This document shows, in pieces, positions 18,623-26,666 of a stretch of 32,627 bases of DNA. Made by a program: the position numbers and the translations under genes. Origin of the DNA: Candidatus Fermentibacterota bacterium (lineage in GTDB: Bacteria; Fermentibacterota; Fermentibacteria; Fermentibacterales; JCC-6). Each line of letters starts with the position of its first letter. The first letter of the stretch is position 1. The stretch spans positions 1-32,627 of the forward strand of contig QNDR01000017.1 in assembly GCA_003646025.1 (NCBI GenBank). The letters run 5' to 3'. Below the pieces are notes generated by a model. The model saw only the letters and a program-made list of their open reading frames with translations. It had not been told where the DNA came from and made no database searches.

Positions 18623-19668
18623 AATTTCTGCTGTGCTCCGTCGATGGCAAACAGGTGCACCCTGCTGCGGTCTATTTCGAATCTCATCTGTCCGCCTGGA
18701 CTGACATCAGTGTCCGGTCTGCACCTGGCTGTGACCGATTCACCGCTTTCTGCAGTTCCAATTACAACTTTCTCGCTGCCCAGAGTTTCCACAACTTCAA
18801 CAGAGCAGACAAACCTTCCATCCTCTGAGACAAGAATGTCTTCCGGTCTTACTCCCAGTGTGTACGAACCCTCTGCAGTATCTGAAATTTGAATACTTCC
18901 GCCTGCTGCACGTAGTTCGCTGCCGTGTGTCTCCGCCTTAAAGAAGTTCATGGCAGGGCTGCCTATAAACCCCGCAACAAACCTGTTCGCCGGATTGTTG
19001 TAAACCTCCAGCGGAGGTGCAACCTGCTGTATGTACCCGTCTTTAAGAACTACTATCCTGTCGCCCAGTGTCATGGCCTCTGCCTGATCGTGGGTGACAT
19101 ATATCATGGTAGATTTCAGTTTTGAATGAAGTCTTGCCAGTTCATTTCTCATCTGAACTCTGAGTTTGGCATCAAGATTTGACAGCGGTTCATCGAACAG
19201 AAATACCTTTGGATCCCGCACAATTGCTCTCCCCACTGCAACCCTCTGCCTCTGCCCCCCTGAAAGCTCTCTTGGCTTTCTCTGAAGATAGTCTGAAATA
19301 CCGAGAATCTCTGCGGTTTCTGTCACAGAATGCTTTATCTGAGCACGGGAAAGCTTTCGCATCTTAAGCGAAAAAGCCATGTTATCGAACACTGTCATGT
19401 GAGGATACAGGGCATAGTTCTGAAAAACCATGGCAATATCTCTCTTCGATGGCGTTTCATCGGTTATGTCTACACCATCTATGAAAACTCTGCCATCTGT
19501 GGCTTCTTCGAGACCGGCAAGTACCCTTAGAGTTGTGGATTTTCCGCAGCCGCTGGGGCCAACAAGAACAACAAACTCACCGTCTGCTACATCAAGAGTG
19601 AAGTTTGAAAGAGCTTTTGAATCACTGCCGTAAACCTTGCTTACAGCTTCAAATCTAACAGAGGCCAA
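18619..19668 (-). CDS. ABC transporter ATP-binding protein, MalK/UgpC/MsmX type
   Basis: Walker A GPSGCGKSTT, LSGGQRQRVAVGRAIVRDPKVFLFDEPLSNLDAKLR, VTHDQAEAMTLGDRI, C-terminal TOBE-like GVRPEDI. Confidence 0.92.
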   Translation of the reverse strand: MASVRFEAVSKVYGSDSKALSNFTLDVADGEFVVLVGPSGCGKSTTLRVLAGLEEATDGRVFIDGVDITDETPSKRDIAMVFQNYALYPHMTVFDNMAFSLKMRKLSRAQIKHSVTETAEILGISDYLQRKPRELSGGQRQRVAVGRAIVRDPKVFLFDEPLSNLDAKLRVQMRNELARLHSKLKSTMIYVTHDQAEAMTLGDRIVVLKDGYIQQVAPPLEVYNNPANRFVAGFIGSPAMNFFKAETHGSELRAAGGSIQISDTAEGSYTLGVRPEDILVSEDGRFVCSVEVVETLGSEKVVIGTAESGESVTARCRPDTDVSPGGQMRFEIDRSRVHLFAIDGAQQKL

Positions 19669-19685
19669 CCTATTCCCCTCTCGTC

Positions 19686-20042
19686 TCAGTCAATAAGAAG
19701 AACCGAAACAACATGACCACCAAAGTCCGCCCTTTCCGGATTCAGCGGATCAGGAAAGAACTGTGTTCCGTTCACAAGAAAGGCATACCTGTATATGCCT
19801 CTGTCCAGATCATCCGGCACTGAACCGACCCACACACCGTTGCGGGTCTCCATAATGCCACAGGAAGGATCGACAAGCCCGAGGACTCCTGTAATTCCTC
19901 CCCAGTTGTTCCAGTCACCCACCAGCTGAACCCTGGCCGCAGACGGGTAATGAAACTGCATTCCGTCTGACTGTGTTTTCTCTGCCGGCACAAAAACTGC
20001 ACAGGAACACAACAGCAAAGATAATGCAATCAGTCTATCCAT
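19686..20042 (-). CDS. Secreted/lipoprotein glycogen-binding-like domain protein (CBM48/AMPK1-CBM-like)
   Basis: Signal/lipobox MDRLIALSLLLCSC; FHYPSAARVQLVGDWNNWGGI...NGVWVGSVPDDLDRGIYRYAFLVNGTQFFPDPLNPERADFGGHVVSVLLID. Start placed at 20040-20042. Confidence 0.75.
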   Translation of the reverse strand: MDRLIALSLLLCSCAVFVPAEKTQSDGMQFHYPSAARVQLVGDWNNWGGITGVLGLVDPSCGIMETRNGVWVGSVPDDLDRGIYRYAFLVNGTQFFPDPLNPERADFGGHVVSVLLID

Positions 20043-21205
20043 GCAGATACCCCCATTCCCAGTATGGTTGAGCCATGTTCCCATTCAACTGAGACTCCGG
20101 CTGTGATGTTTTCTCTGACTCCGGTTATCTGAAGCAGACACCCTGGTTCAGGTGAGTCTGTATCGAGATCCGACATTACGGAAAACTCCGCTGAAACATT
20201 TTCCACAGGCGAGTACAGCGCCGTGGCCGTTGCTCTGAGACTGTCATCATACAACTCTATTTTTCCACCACAGCCTGCAGGGGACATTCTGTAGAAACCC
20301 GACAGTTCACCATGGAAAGTCTCAATGTGATCAAGATCCGCTTCCAGAGCCCACTCAATTCCAGCCTGTGACAGGATGTTTAAACCGGCCTCAAAATGAG
20401 GTTCGGGTTCGTTTTCCAGAGCAGAGACTGCGGTAAAGTAACCGCTGAAAGCTCTTCTGTTCCCGTAGATCCACGCGGTTAGCCCCGCACTGCTTGAATC
20501 TTCGTTAAGTGAGACAAGGGGAGCGATCTCCACAGAAAGCGTGCTGCCAGTAACAGGCTTCCACCCTCTTATCTGAGCACTGTATGTCCACCTGGAATTT
20601 TCCTTCACGAAAAGAAACCACGGCTGTACTCTTTTTAGATCTAGAAAACCGCTAACTGTTTCAAGCTGCTCTGAATTCTCCCGAATACCGTTCCACTTTA
20701 CAGCTCCGAAACCCAGCCATGGAGATTTCACACTGTACCAGGAAAGGGAATCTCCAAACTGAGTCCATGTTCCCTGAAATCCAAGAAGCCCCCCGACCTC
20801 CACAGTAACTGCAGTTGAATCGTCTGTTTTGTAACTGTTCCACTCTCTAACAGGGCTGCCCAGCCCCTGTAGAAACGGATTGATCAGCCCCACAGATACA
20901 CCTGCCCCGATCCACTGAGCTCCGGGCCACCTGAAAAAGGCTCCGGCGCTTACCGGTTTGAAGCTGGCAGTTGAATCCGGTGTATAGCTAACTGAGACCT
21001 CCCCGCTGAGGTCTGCCCAGTCTGTATGAAACGAACCATCGGGAAACACCATGAGAGTATCCGTGTTGAGAGTTTGCAACCCCTCGTTCAAATCTGCGGA
21101 AGCAGAGGAATAAAAGAACATTCCAAGATTCAGTTCGTGCCCTGCTGTGTCAGTTGAATCCGACTGGTGAAGCAGCACTGCGAGGGTAAAAATCAGCGCT
21201 GTCAC
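20030..21205 (-). CDS. Putative outer-membrane beta-barrel protein, function unknown
   Basis: 391 aa; signal-like N-terminus MTALIFTLAVLLHQSDS; alternating amphipathic strands rich in W/Y/S throughout; GTG start (GTGA overlap). Confidence 0.5.
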   Translation of the reverse strand: MTALIFTLAVLLHQSDSTDTAGHELNLGMFFYSSASADLNEGLQTLNTDTLMVFPDGSFHTDWADLSGEVSVSYTPDSTASFKPVSAGAFFRWPGAQWIGAGVSVGLINPFLQGLGSPVREWNSYKTDDSTAVTVEVGGLLGFQGTWTQFGDSLSWYSVKSPWLGFGAVKWNGIRENSEQLETVSGFLDLKRVQPWFLFVKENSRWTYSAQIRGWKPVTGSTLSVEIAPLVSLNEDSSSAGLTAWIYGNRRAFSGYFTAVSALENEPEPHFEAGLNILSQAGIEWALEADLDHIETFHGELSGFYRMSPAGCGGKIELYDDSLRATATALYSPVENVSAEFSVMSDLDTDSPEPGCLLQITGVRENITAGVSVEWEHGSTILGMGVSAWID

Positions 21206-21951
21206 GAGAACCTCCTTGAAACACCGAAACTGTGTTCTACTTCGTTCTCATGCAGCACTGCCCCATATCCAAAACTCCAGTGCCGTGATGAGAATCCAGC
21301 ACCGGCGTGAACATTACCACTGTCCACCCCGGAGTAGACTCTGAATTTTCTGGTCACCATCAGTTCGCATCCCACCTGCCATCGATTGTTACCATAACCG
21401 GCATGGGCTTTAAAATTTCTGTTGAAAACCTGGCTGAAACCTGTGGTTAACACCCGGTCATTCACAATATCGGTGTATTGTATTCCAACTGCAAATGAAG
21501 GAAAAAGGGAAAATTGAATTCCCGCATCCAGATCGAAGGTGTTTCCGTCGGTACTGTCTGAAAACTGATACCTTGCGGAAACACCGGTTGTGATACTGGG
21601 GCCGAACAGCCCTTCCATAAAGCCTATAGGATCCCCTGCAACAATGTAGCTGCCGGAAATCTGAGCTGCACCAACTCCTTCTTCGGCATTCCAGCCGGCA
21701 GCAGATCCCAGATGAAATCCTGACGCACCTGCTGGCAGCACAGCAGCCACAGCCCCGGAAGGCTCATTTCCCGACACTCCACCGACTGCCGTTACCTCAA
21801 AAAACTCAACCCGACCCATTCCAGCCGGCGCAGCCATGGAAGAAACAGGATCGTTGCTCCAGGCAACTGGAAAAACGCCAAGCCCTGTCTGAACAGGACC
21901 TGTGAAATTCCAGACACCAAGCAGAGCCGAAATAGTAAAAACAGTTGTCAG
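21202..21951 (-). CDS. Putative PorV/UPF0164-like outer-membrane protein, start re-assigned to CTG at 21949-21951
   Basis: In-frame extension adds (M)TTVFTISALLGVWNFTGPVQTGLGVFPVAWSNDPVSS before MAAPAGM. The CTG overlaps the upstream TGA (CTGA) and is preceded by AAGGAAGGGGAG. Barrel-like repeats such as FAVGIQYTDIVNDRVLTTGFSQVFNRNFKAHAGYGN. Confidence 0.6.
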   Translation of the reverse strand: MTTVFTISALLGVWNFTGPVQTGLGVFPVAWSNDPVSSMAAPAGMGRVEFFEVTAVGGVSGNEPSGAVAAVLPAGASGFHLGSAAGWNAEEGVGAAQISGSYIVAGDPIGFMEGLFGPSITTGVSARYQFSDSTDGNTFDLDAGIQFSLFPSFAVGIQYTDIVNDRVLTTGFSQVFNRNFKAHAGYGNNRWQVGCELMVTRKFRVYSGVDSGNVHAGAGFSSRHWSFGYGAVLHENEVEHSFGVSRRFS

Positions 21952-23336
21952 TATGCTCCCCTTCCTTTGAGAACGGTAACAACCGTTCTGGCGAGAATTG
22001 CCATATCAAGCATAACGGATTGATTTCTCATGTAGTAGAAGTCGTATTCCAGATTTTCGTGCAGCGGAAGATCTTTTCTACCCATGATCTGCCACAGACC
22101 TGTAATACCCGGTTTTACATCCAGTCTTCTCCGTTGCCATGCATTGTAATCCTTAACTATAAAATCCATCTCCGGCCTGGGACCGACCATACTCATGTGC
22201 CCCAGGAGTACATTGAACAACTGGGGAAGTTCATCGAGACTGGTTTTTCTTAACATCCTGCCGATTCCCGTAATCCTGGGGTCATCACCGGCCACCGGGG
22301 CAACTTCATACTCATCCGCTTCAGGTTTCATTGTTCTGAATTTGTACAGCGTAAACTTCCTGCCGTATCTGCCTACTCTGGTCTGTTTGAATACAGGTGA
22401 ACCTTTTCCCGTTACAGCAAGAATTATCCAGATTGCGGCCATCAGCGGTGCCAGCAGAACAATCAGCAGAGGTGACATTATCAGGTCCATCAGCCTTTTT
22501 GTCAGGTTGCTGAATGTTCCCCTGCCGGAGGATCCAATCTCCACCACCGGCATTCTGGAAATACTGCTGAGGCTGCTGACCCCGGCAGCAATTTCAAACA
22601 GATCGGTAACAAGCATAAAGACAATATCCTGCTTCTGAACTGAATTAACAATTCTGAGCATGTCTGTCCGGTTCATGGAACCGCTGGCAAAAAACACTTC
22701 ATCTATGGAAAGGCTGTCTACAAGCCGGGGAAGATCTCTGACTTCACCGATCACTTTGATGCCACAGACTTCTTCAGCAATACCCTGATGTTCAACCAGA
22801 ACTCCCTTTATTCTGTGCTTTGGTCTGGGAAATTTTCCCAGAGAGGTTATTACCCTTTCGGCGAACTCTCCGGAACCGATCACTATAGTTGCAGGCGATT
22901 CTTTCATTGGAGCGATTTTCCTGGCCAGAGAACCGAACACAGATCTGAGCAAAATATTCACTGGTTGAGACAGAACAAGAAACATCAACAGCATTATTCT
23001 GGAATAATCAATTTTAACAAGATAACTGGCCGCCATTATTGACACTGCAAGGTAAAATACAGCACGAATCCTCCTGGCAAGCCCCGGGAAAGCGCCCTGC
23101 TGTGAGGAAAACACGTACATACCTGTAGACCACCATGACGCAATCCACAGCAGTAAAAGCACGGGAATGGTAGCGAGGTAGGTGCTGATAGTGTGTGTAA
23201 ATTCAGGAAGGAAACCGGCGATCCACTCAGTTCTGATATACCAGGTTGCCAGCAGTGAAAGGGGAACAGTAAGCAGGTCAGCAGCGATAAGAAACAGAAT
23301 GAAAACACGCTGCTGTCTTCTTATAGGCGCAAGCAT
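21948..23336 (-). CDS. Exopolysaccharide biosynthesis polyprenyl glycosylphosphotransferase (WbaP-like, monotopic PGT)
   Basis: CoA-binding-like domain plus FKQTRVGRYGRKFTLYKFRTMKPEAD, GRMLRKTSLDELPQLFNVLLGHMSMVGPRPEM, VKPGITGLWQIMGRKDLPL. Start ATG 23334-23336 (TGATG with the upstream stop). Confidence 0.93.
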   Translation of the reverse strand: MLAPIRRQQRVFILFLIAADLLTVPLSLLATWYIRTEWIAGFLPEFTHTISTYLATIPVLLLLWIASWWSTGMYVFSSQQGAFPGLARRIRAVFYLAVSIMAASYLVKIDYSRIMLLMFLVLSQPVNILLRSVFGSLARKIAPMKESPATIVIGSGEFAERVITSLGKFPRPKHRIKGVLVEHQGIAEEVCGIKVIGEVRDLPRLVDSLSIDEVFFASGSMNRTDMLRIVNSVQKQDIVFMLVTDLFEIAAGVSSLSSISRMPVVEIGSSGRGTFSNLTKRLMDLIMSPLLIVLLAPLMAAIWIILAVTGKGSPVFKQTRVGRYGRKFTLYKFRTMKPEADEYEVAPVAGDDPRITGIGRMLRKTSLDELPQLFNVLLGHMSMVGPRPEMDFIVKDYNAWQRRRLDVKPGITGLWQIMGRKDLPLHENLEYDFYYMRNQSVMLDMAILARTVVTVLKGRGAY

Positions 23337-24286
23337 CAGATTACTCTTCGGGAAGTAAAACCGCAAACGGAACCTGACACAAGAGCTACAGCTCTCCACA
23401 GTGCGAAAATCGGAACAACCGGAACAATGGACCTGTCTGTTGCAGAAGCCGTACGGATCAGAGGAATACAAACCAGCAGAAATGCCAGTGCAGATGCAGC
23501 AGTAAGAACAGGAAACACCGGGGCAGCAAACAGAGAAACCAGCAGAGGCATTGAAAACAGCATCTGCAGTTTCAGCGTCTGGGGGGTGTATCCGTCAGAA
23601 ACAACCCTGGCTGGAAACTTCCTTACAAGCATTATCCTCCACTTCCCACGACGAAACTTCAGCTTGAAGTATGCAGTCCAGGTGGCTCTGTGTACATGTG
23701 CAACCCCGGCATCAGGTACAAAAGCAATCTTTCCTCCAGCTTCGATCAGCCGCCAGGAAAGATCAACATCTTCGTGCTCGGGCAGGGGAAAACTTTCGTT
23801 AAAACCGTCGAGTTTCTCCAGCCAGTTTCTGCTGAAACCTGCAGAGTAAGTATCTGCGAGGTAAACAACAGAAGCCCGGCTCATAAGCCGGTACCTCTCC
23901 TCAAACTCTACCTGAGCAAGCCTTTGTATAAGGCTGGATCCTCCTGATAAATATACCCCTTTTACAGCCTGATATCCCTCTTCCAGTTTCCCGGCAAGCC
24001 GCTCCGCCCACGCCGGTTCCGGCAGGCAGTCCGCGTCTGTAAACAGAACAACAGGGCTGGAAGATGCCCTCCACCCGCGGTTTCTTGCTGAAGCCGGTCC
24101 TTTCTGCTCACCATTGATGTGCAGATCCACCAGCTTCCTGATCTCATCAGGCGGTTCCGCCATACCGTCAACAGACAGAACTACAGTAATGCGTGGCCTC
24201 ACTGACTGGGCGGAGAGAGCTTCAAGGGTAGGCAGAACTGAATTCCACCTGCCTCTGAAGGGTATAACTACAGCAATATCAGTCAC
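23336..24286 (-). CDS. Glycosyltransferase family 2
   Basis: VVIPFRGRWNSVLPTLEALSAQSV, GPASARNRGWRAS, VLFTDADCLPEPAWAERL, PEHEDVDLSWRLIEAGG; GTG start (GTGA). Confidence 0.9.
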   Translation of the reverse strand: MTDIAVVIPFRGRWNSVLPTLEALSAQSVRPRITVVLSVDGMAEPPDEIRKLVDLHINGEQKGPASARNRGWRASSSPVVLFTDADCLPEPAWAERLAGKLEEGYQAVKGVYLSGGSSLIQRLAQVEFEERYRLMSRASVVYLADTYSAGFSRNWLEKLDGFNESFPLPEHEDVDLSWRLIEAGGKIAFVPDAGVAHVHRATWTAYFKLKFRRGKWRIMLVRKFPARVVSDGYTPQTLKLQMLFSMPLLVSLFAAPVFPVLTAASALAFLLVCIPLIRTASATDRSIVPVVPIFALWRAVALVSGSVCGFTSRRVI

Positions 24287-25725
24287 TTTTTCCGCCTGAA
24301 AATGTATTTCCGGAAAGTTCTGAAGGCCAGGAGAGTTCTGTGTCTCTCACCTTTGTCAAACAGGCTGTGCCACGCTTTTTTAAATATGTACCCCGGTCTC
24401 AAGTAAAACTTTCTTCTGGCGTAATTGCAGAACTCAACCAGCTCATCCGGAGTCATGTCCGGTGTTCTTACAACACAGGCATGGGTACCGTCTTCCTTCA
24501 ACCAGTCTCTCCAGCTTGAAGTTACCAGTAAACCTGCTTTCTGCACATCGGTGTAGGCATCTGTCCCCGGGTAAACCATAAGCGGATAGAACTGTGCCGT
24601 GTCGGGATTAAGACTCAAGGCAAAATCCAGAGTGCGCCGGGCAGTTTCACGGGTTTCCCCGGGAATGCCGAACAGGAAACAGCCGTGAACAAGCACACTG
24701 GCTTTCCTGGCACTGTTCATGAACTCCACCATCTGATCGGTTTTTAACCCTTTGCGCATAGCTGCAAGGATTTCGTTGCATCCGCTTTCAAAACCTACAC
24801 ACACAGATCTCAAACCTGCGGCATGACACTGTCGAAGAGTTTCATAATCAGCTGTTGCCCGCATGTTGCAGGTCCAGGAAATGGTTACGCCTGCTCTCAC
24901 AATTTCAGCAGAGAGCTGACGCAGTCTTTCCATGTCCGCCGCGATAGTGTCATCCTCAAAAAATATCGCCTGTACTTCCGGCATGTTTTCCTGAACCCAC
25001 TTCATTTCAGCTACGACATTTTCAACAGACCGGCTTCTGTAGTGCCTGCCTGTGAGGGTCTGGGGAAAAACACAGAAACTGCACTGATTGGGACAGCCTC
25101 TTCCGCCGATAACCATAACCTGAGGATGAAGAGCATTGGGATTGTTGTACCTTTCCACAGGAAGGTGAGTAGCATACACAGAGCTCACAAAAGGCAGTGA
25201 GTCCAGATTCTGCAGGTATCCATCAGCAGGAGTAACCACTGTACCGGATTCAGTTCTTATGGCCGTTCCGGGTATTCCCTCAAGCGGCCTTCCCGCTTCT
25301 AGAGCAGATGCTGCTGCCAGAAGGGGTTTCTCGTACTCTCCCAGAATGGCACCCTGAAACTTCCCGCCAAGCAGAACAGTTTCCTCAGGCAGTGCCGAAG
25401 GATGAGTTCCCACTATCAGCACCGTTGCACCTGTTTCCGTAAGCAGGTCGGCAGTTTGAACATCTGAGATGATAGAAGGTGTGGATGTTTCCACAACAAC
25501 AAGTTCTGGAGCAAAATCGCGGATTCTGTTTTCAGTTTCCTTCCACTCCAGGTCCATTGCAGGAGAATCTAAAAATTGCACAGTGTGCCCTGCCTGCTCC
25601 AGCGCTCCCACAGCATAGGACAGCCAGATCGGGAAATACAGAGTTCCGCTTCTGGTGACAGCCGGACTCCGCTGCCCACGGCTGTACTGGGAAAGAAAAG
25701 GCGGGTTAAGAGCTGTTATCCTCAT
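24283..25725 (-). CDS. B12-binding domain radical SAM protein
   Basis: RITALNPPFLSQYSRGQRSPAVTRSGTLYFPIWLSYAVGALEQAGH (B12-binding N-domain), IGGRGCPNQCSFCVFP (CxxxCxxC), FLFGIPGETRETARRT. Confidence 0.9.
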   Translation of the reverse strand: MRITALNPPFLSQYSRGQRSPAVTRSGTLYFPIWLSYAVGALEQAGHTVQFLDSPAMDLEWKETENRIRDFAPELVVVETSTPSIISDVQTADLLTETGATVLIVGTHPSALPEETVLLGGKFQGAILGEYEKPLLAAASALEAGRPLEGIPGTAIRTESGTVVTPADGYLQNLDSLPFVSSVYATHLPVERYNNPNALHPQVMVIGGRGCPNQCSFCVFPQTLTGRHYRSRSVENVVAEMKWVQENMPEVQAIFFEDDTIAADMERLRQLSAEIVRAGVTISWTCNMRATADYETLRQCHAAGLRSVCVGFESGCNEILAAMRKGLKTDQMVEFMNSARKASVLVHGCFLFGIPGETRETARRTLDFALSLNPDTAQFYPLMVYPGTDAYTDVQKAGLLVTSSWRDWLKEDGTHACVVRTPDMTPDELVEFCNYARRKFYLRPGYIFKKAWHSLFDKGERHRTLLAFRTFRKYIFRRKK

Positions 25726-26666
25726 CTTTGTAACATCCCCTCGAGGGTATGAATAACCCTTTCAGTATCAATTGAAGTCATGCAGTCTCCATCTCCAGTA
25801 CAGCCCGGGAAAACACTGTTTGAGTAACAGGGTGAACATGACACAGTTCCGCAGATGGAGACAATGCTGCCGCGAGTGTAAAGAGAATCGGGATCTGTGG
25901 GACCGAAAAGCACCAGTGCCGGAGTGCCTGAAGAAACCGCAAGATGGGCAGGACCGCTGTCATTGCCTGCAAACAGCGTCGCCTTTGCGATAAGAGCCGC
26001 AGTCTCCCCCCAGGAAAGTTTTCCTGCCAGATTAACACCCCCAGCTGACGAAATCTCCTCCCTGTCCCGTTTCCCGCCTGCAAGAAAAACTGTGTATCCC
26101 CTGGCCTGAAGATAGCTGGACACCTCAGCCCATCTCTCCACCGGCCACCTTTTCCATGGAACATACTCTCTTGCGTTTCTGGCCCCTCCGGGAGCCAGGA
26201 CAATGTACGGTCTGCTTCCTGTGTGTTTTTCGACGGTGGTGTACTCAGCCTCTGTAATCGGGAACAACGGTTTCAGGGAAGAACACTGGACACCGGCAAT
26301 TCTGCAGTAGTCTCTGGCTGCCGGTTTTGCTGTACCAAAACCGGTTTTACCATCTCCCCCGCTTGTGACTTTTCTGCCGGTAAGGAATCTGAGCCACCTG
26401 CAGGCGGCCGGTGAAGAGCCCAGATGGATGACCCTGTCGTACCCCCTCTGCATGTGCAGCAGAGACCACATGAAAAGTTTTGCTGCAGAGCATGGAGCTG
26501 GAGACTGAACTATTCTCTTCACCCCCGGGAGACGGCTCCATACCGGAAAGGAAGAGGGACCGGTAAGAACTGTAACGCTGTGTCCATCGGCAATAAGGCC
26601 GGCAACAGCAGGTGTAGCCATAAGCGAATCGCCAAAGGCGTGGGTCTTTACCACCAGTGTTCTCAT
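25722..26666 (-). CDS. Glycosyltransferase family 9 (ADP-heptose:LPS heptosyltransferase-like)
   Basis: TLVVKTHAFGDSLMATPAVAGL, VLAPGGARNAREYVPWKRWPVERWAEV, LFAGNDSGPAHLAVSSGTPALVLFGPTDP. Confidence 0.92.
   Translation of the reverse strand: MRTLVVKTHAFGDSLMATPAVAGLIADGHSVTVLTGPSSFPVWSRLPGVKRIVQSPAPCSAAKLFMWSLLHMQRGYDRVIHLGSSPAACRWLRFLTGRKVTSGGDGKTGFGTAKPAARDYCRIAGVQCSSLKPLFPITEAEYTTVEKHTGSRPYIVLAPGGARNAREYVPWKRWPVERWAEVSSYLQARGYTVFLAGGKRDREEISSAGGVNLAGKLSWGETAALIAKATLFAGNDSGPAHLAVSSGTPALVLFGPTDPDSLYTRGSIVSICGTVSCSPCYSNSVFPGCTGDGDCMTSIDTERVIHTLEGMLQR

Noticed and set aside
23288-23471. Upstream extension of the sugar transferase (MYSSDPYGFCNRQVHC...)
   Set aside because: Overlaps the GT2 coding region by 135 nt with non-homologous-looking sequence; the ATG at 23336 in a TGATG junction is the better start.
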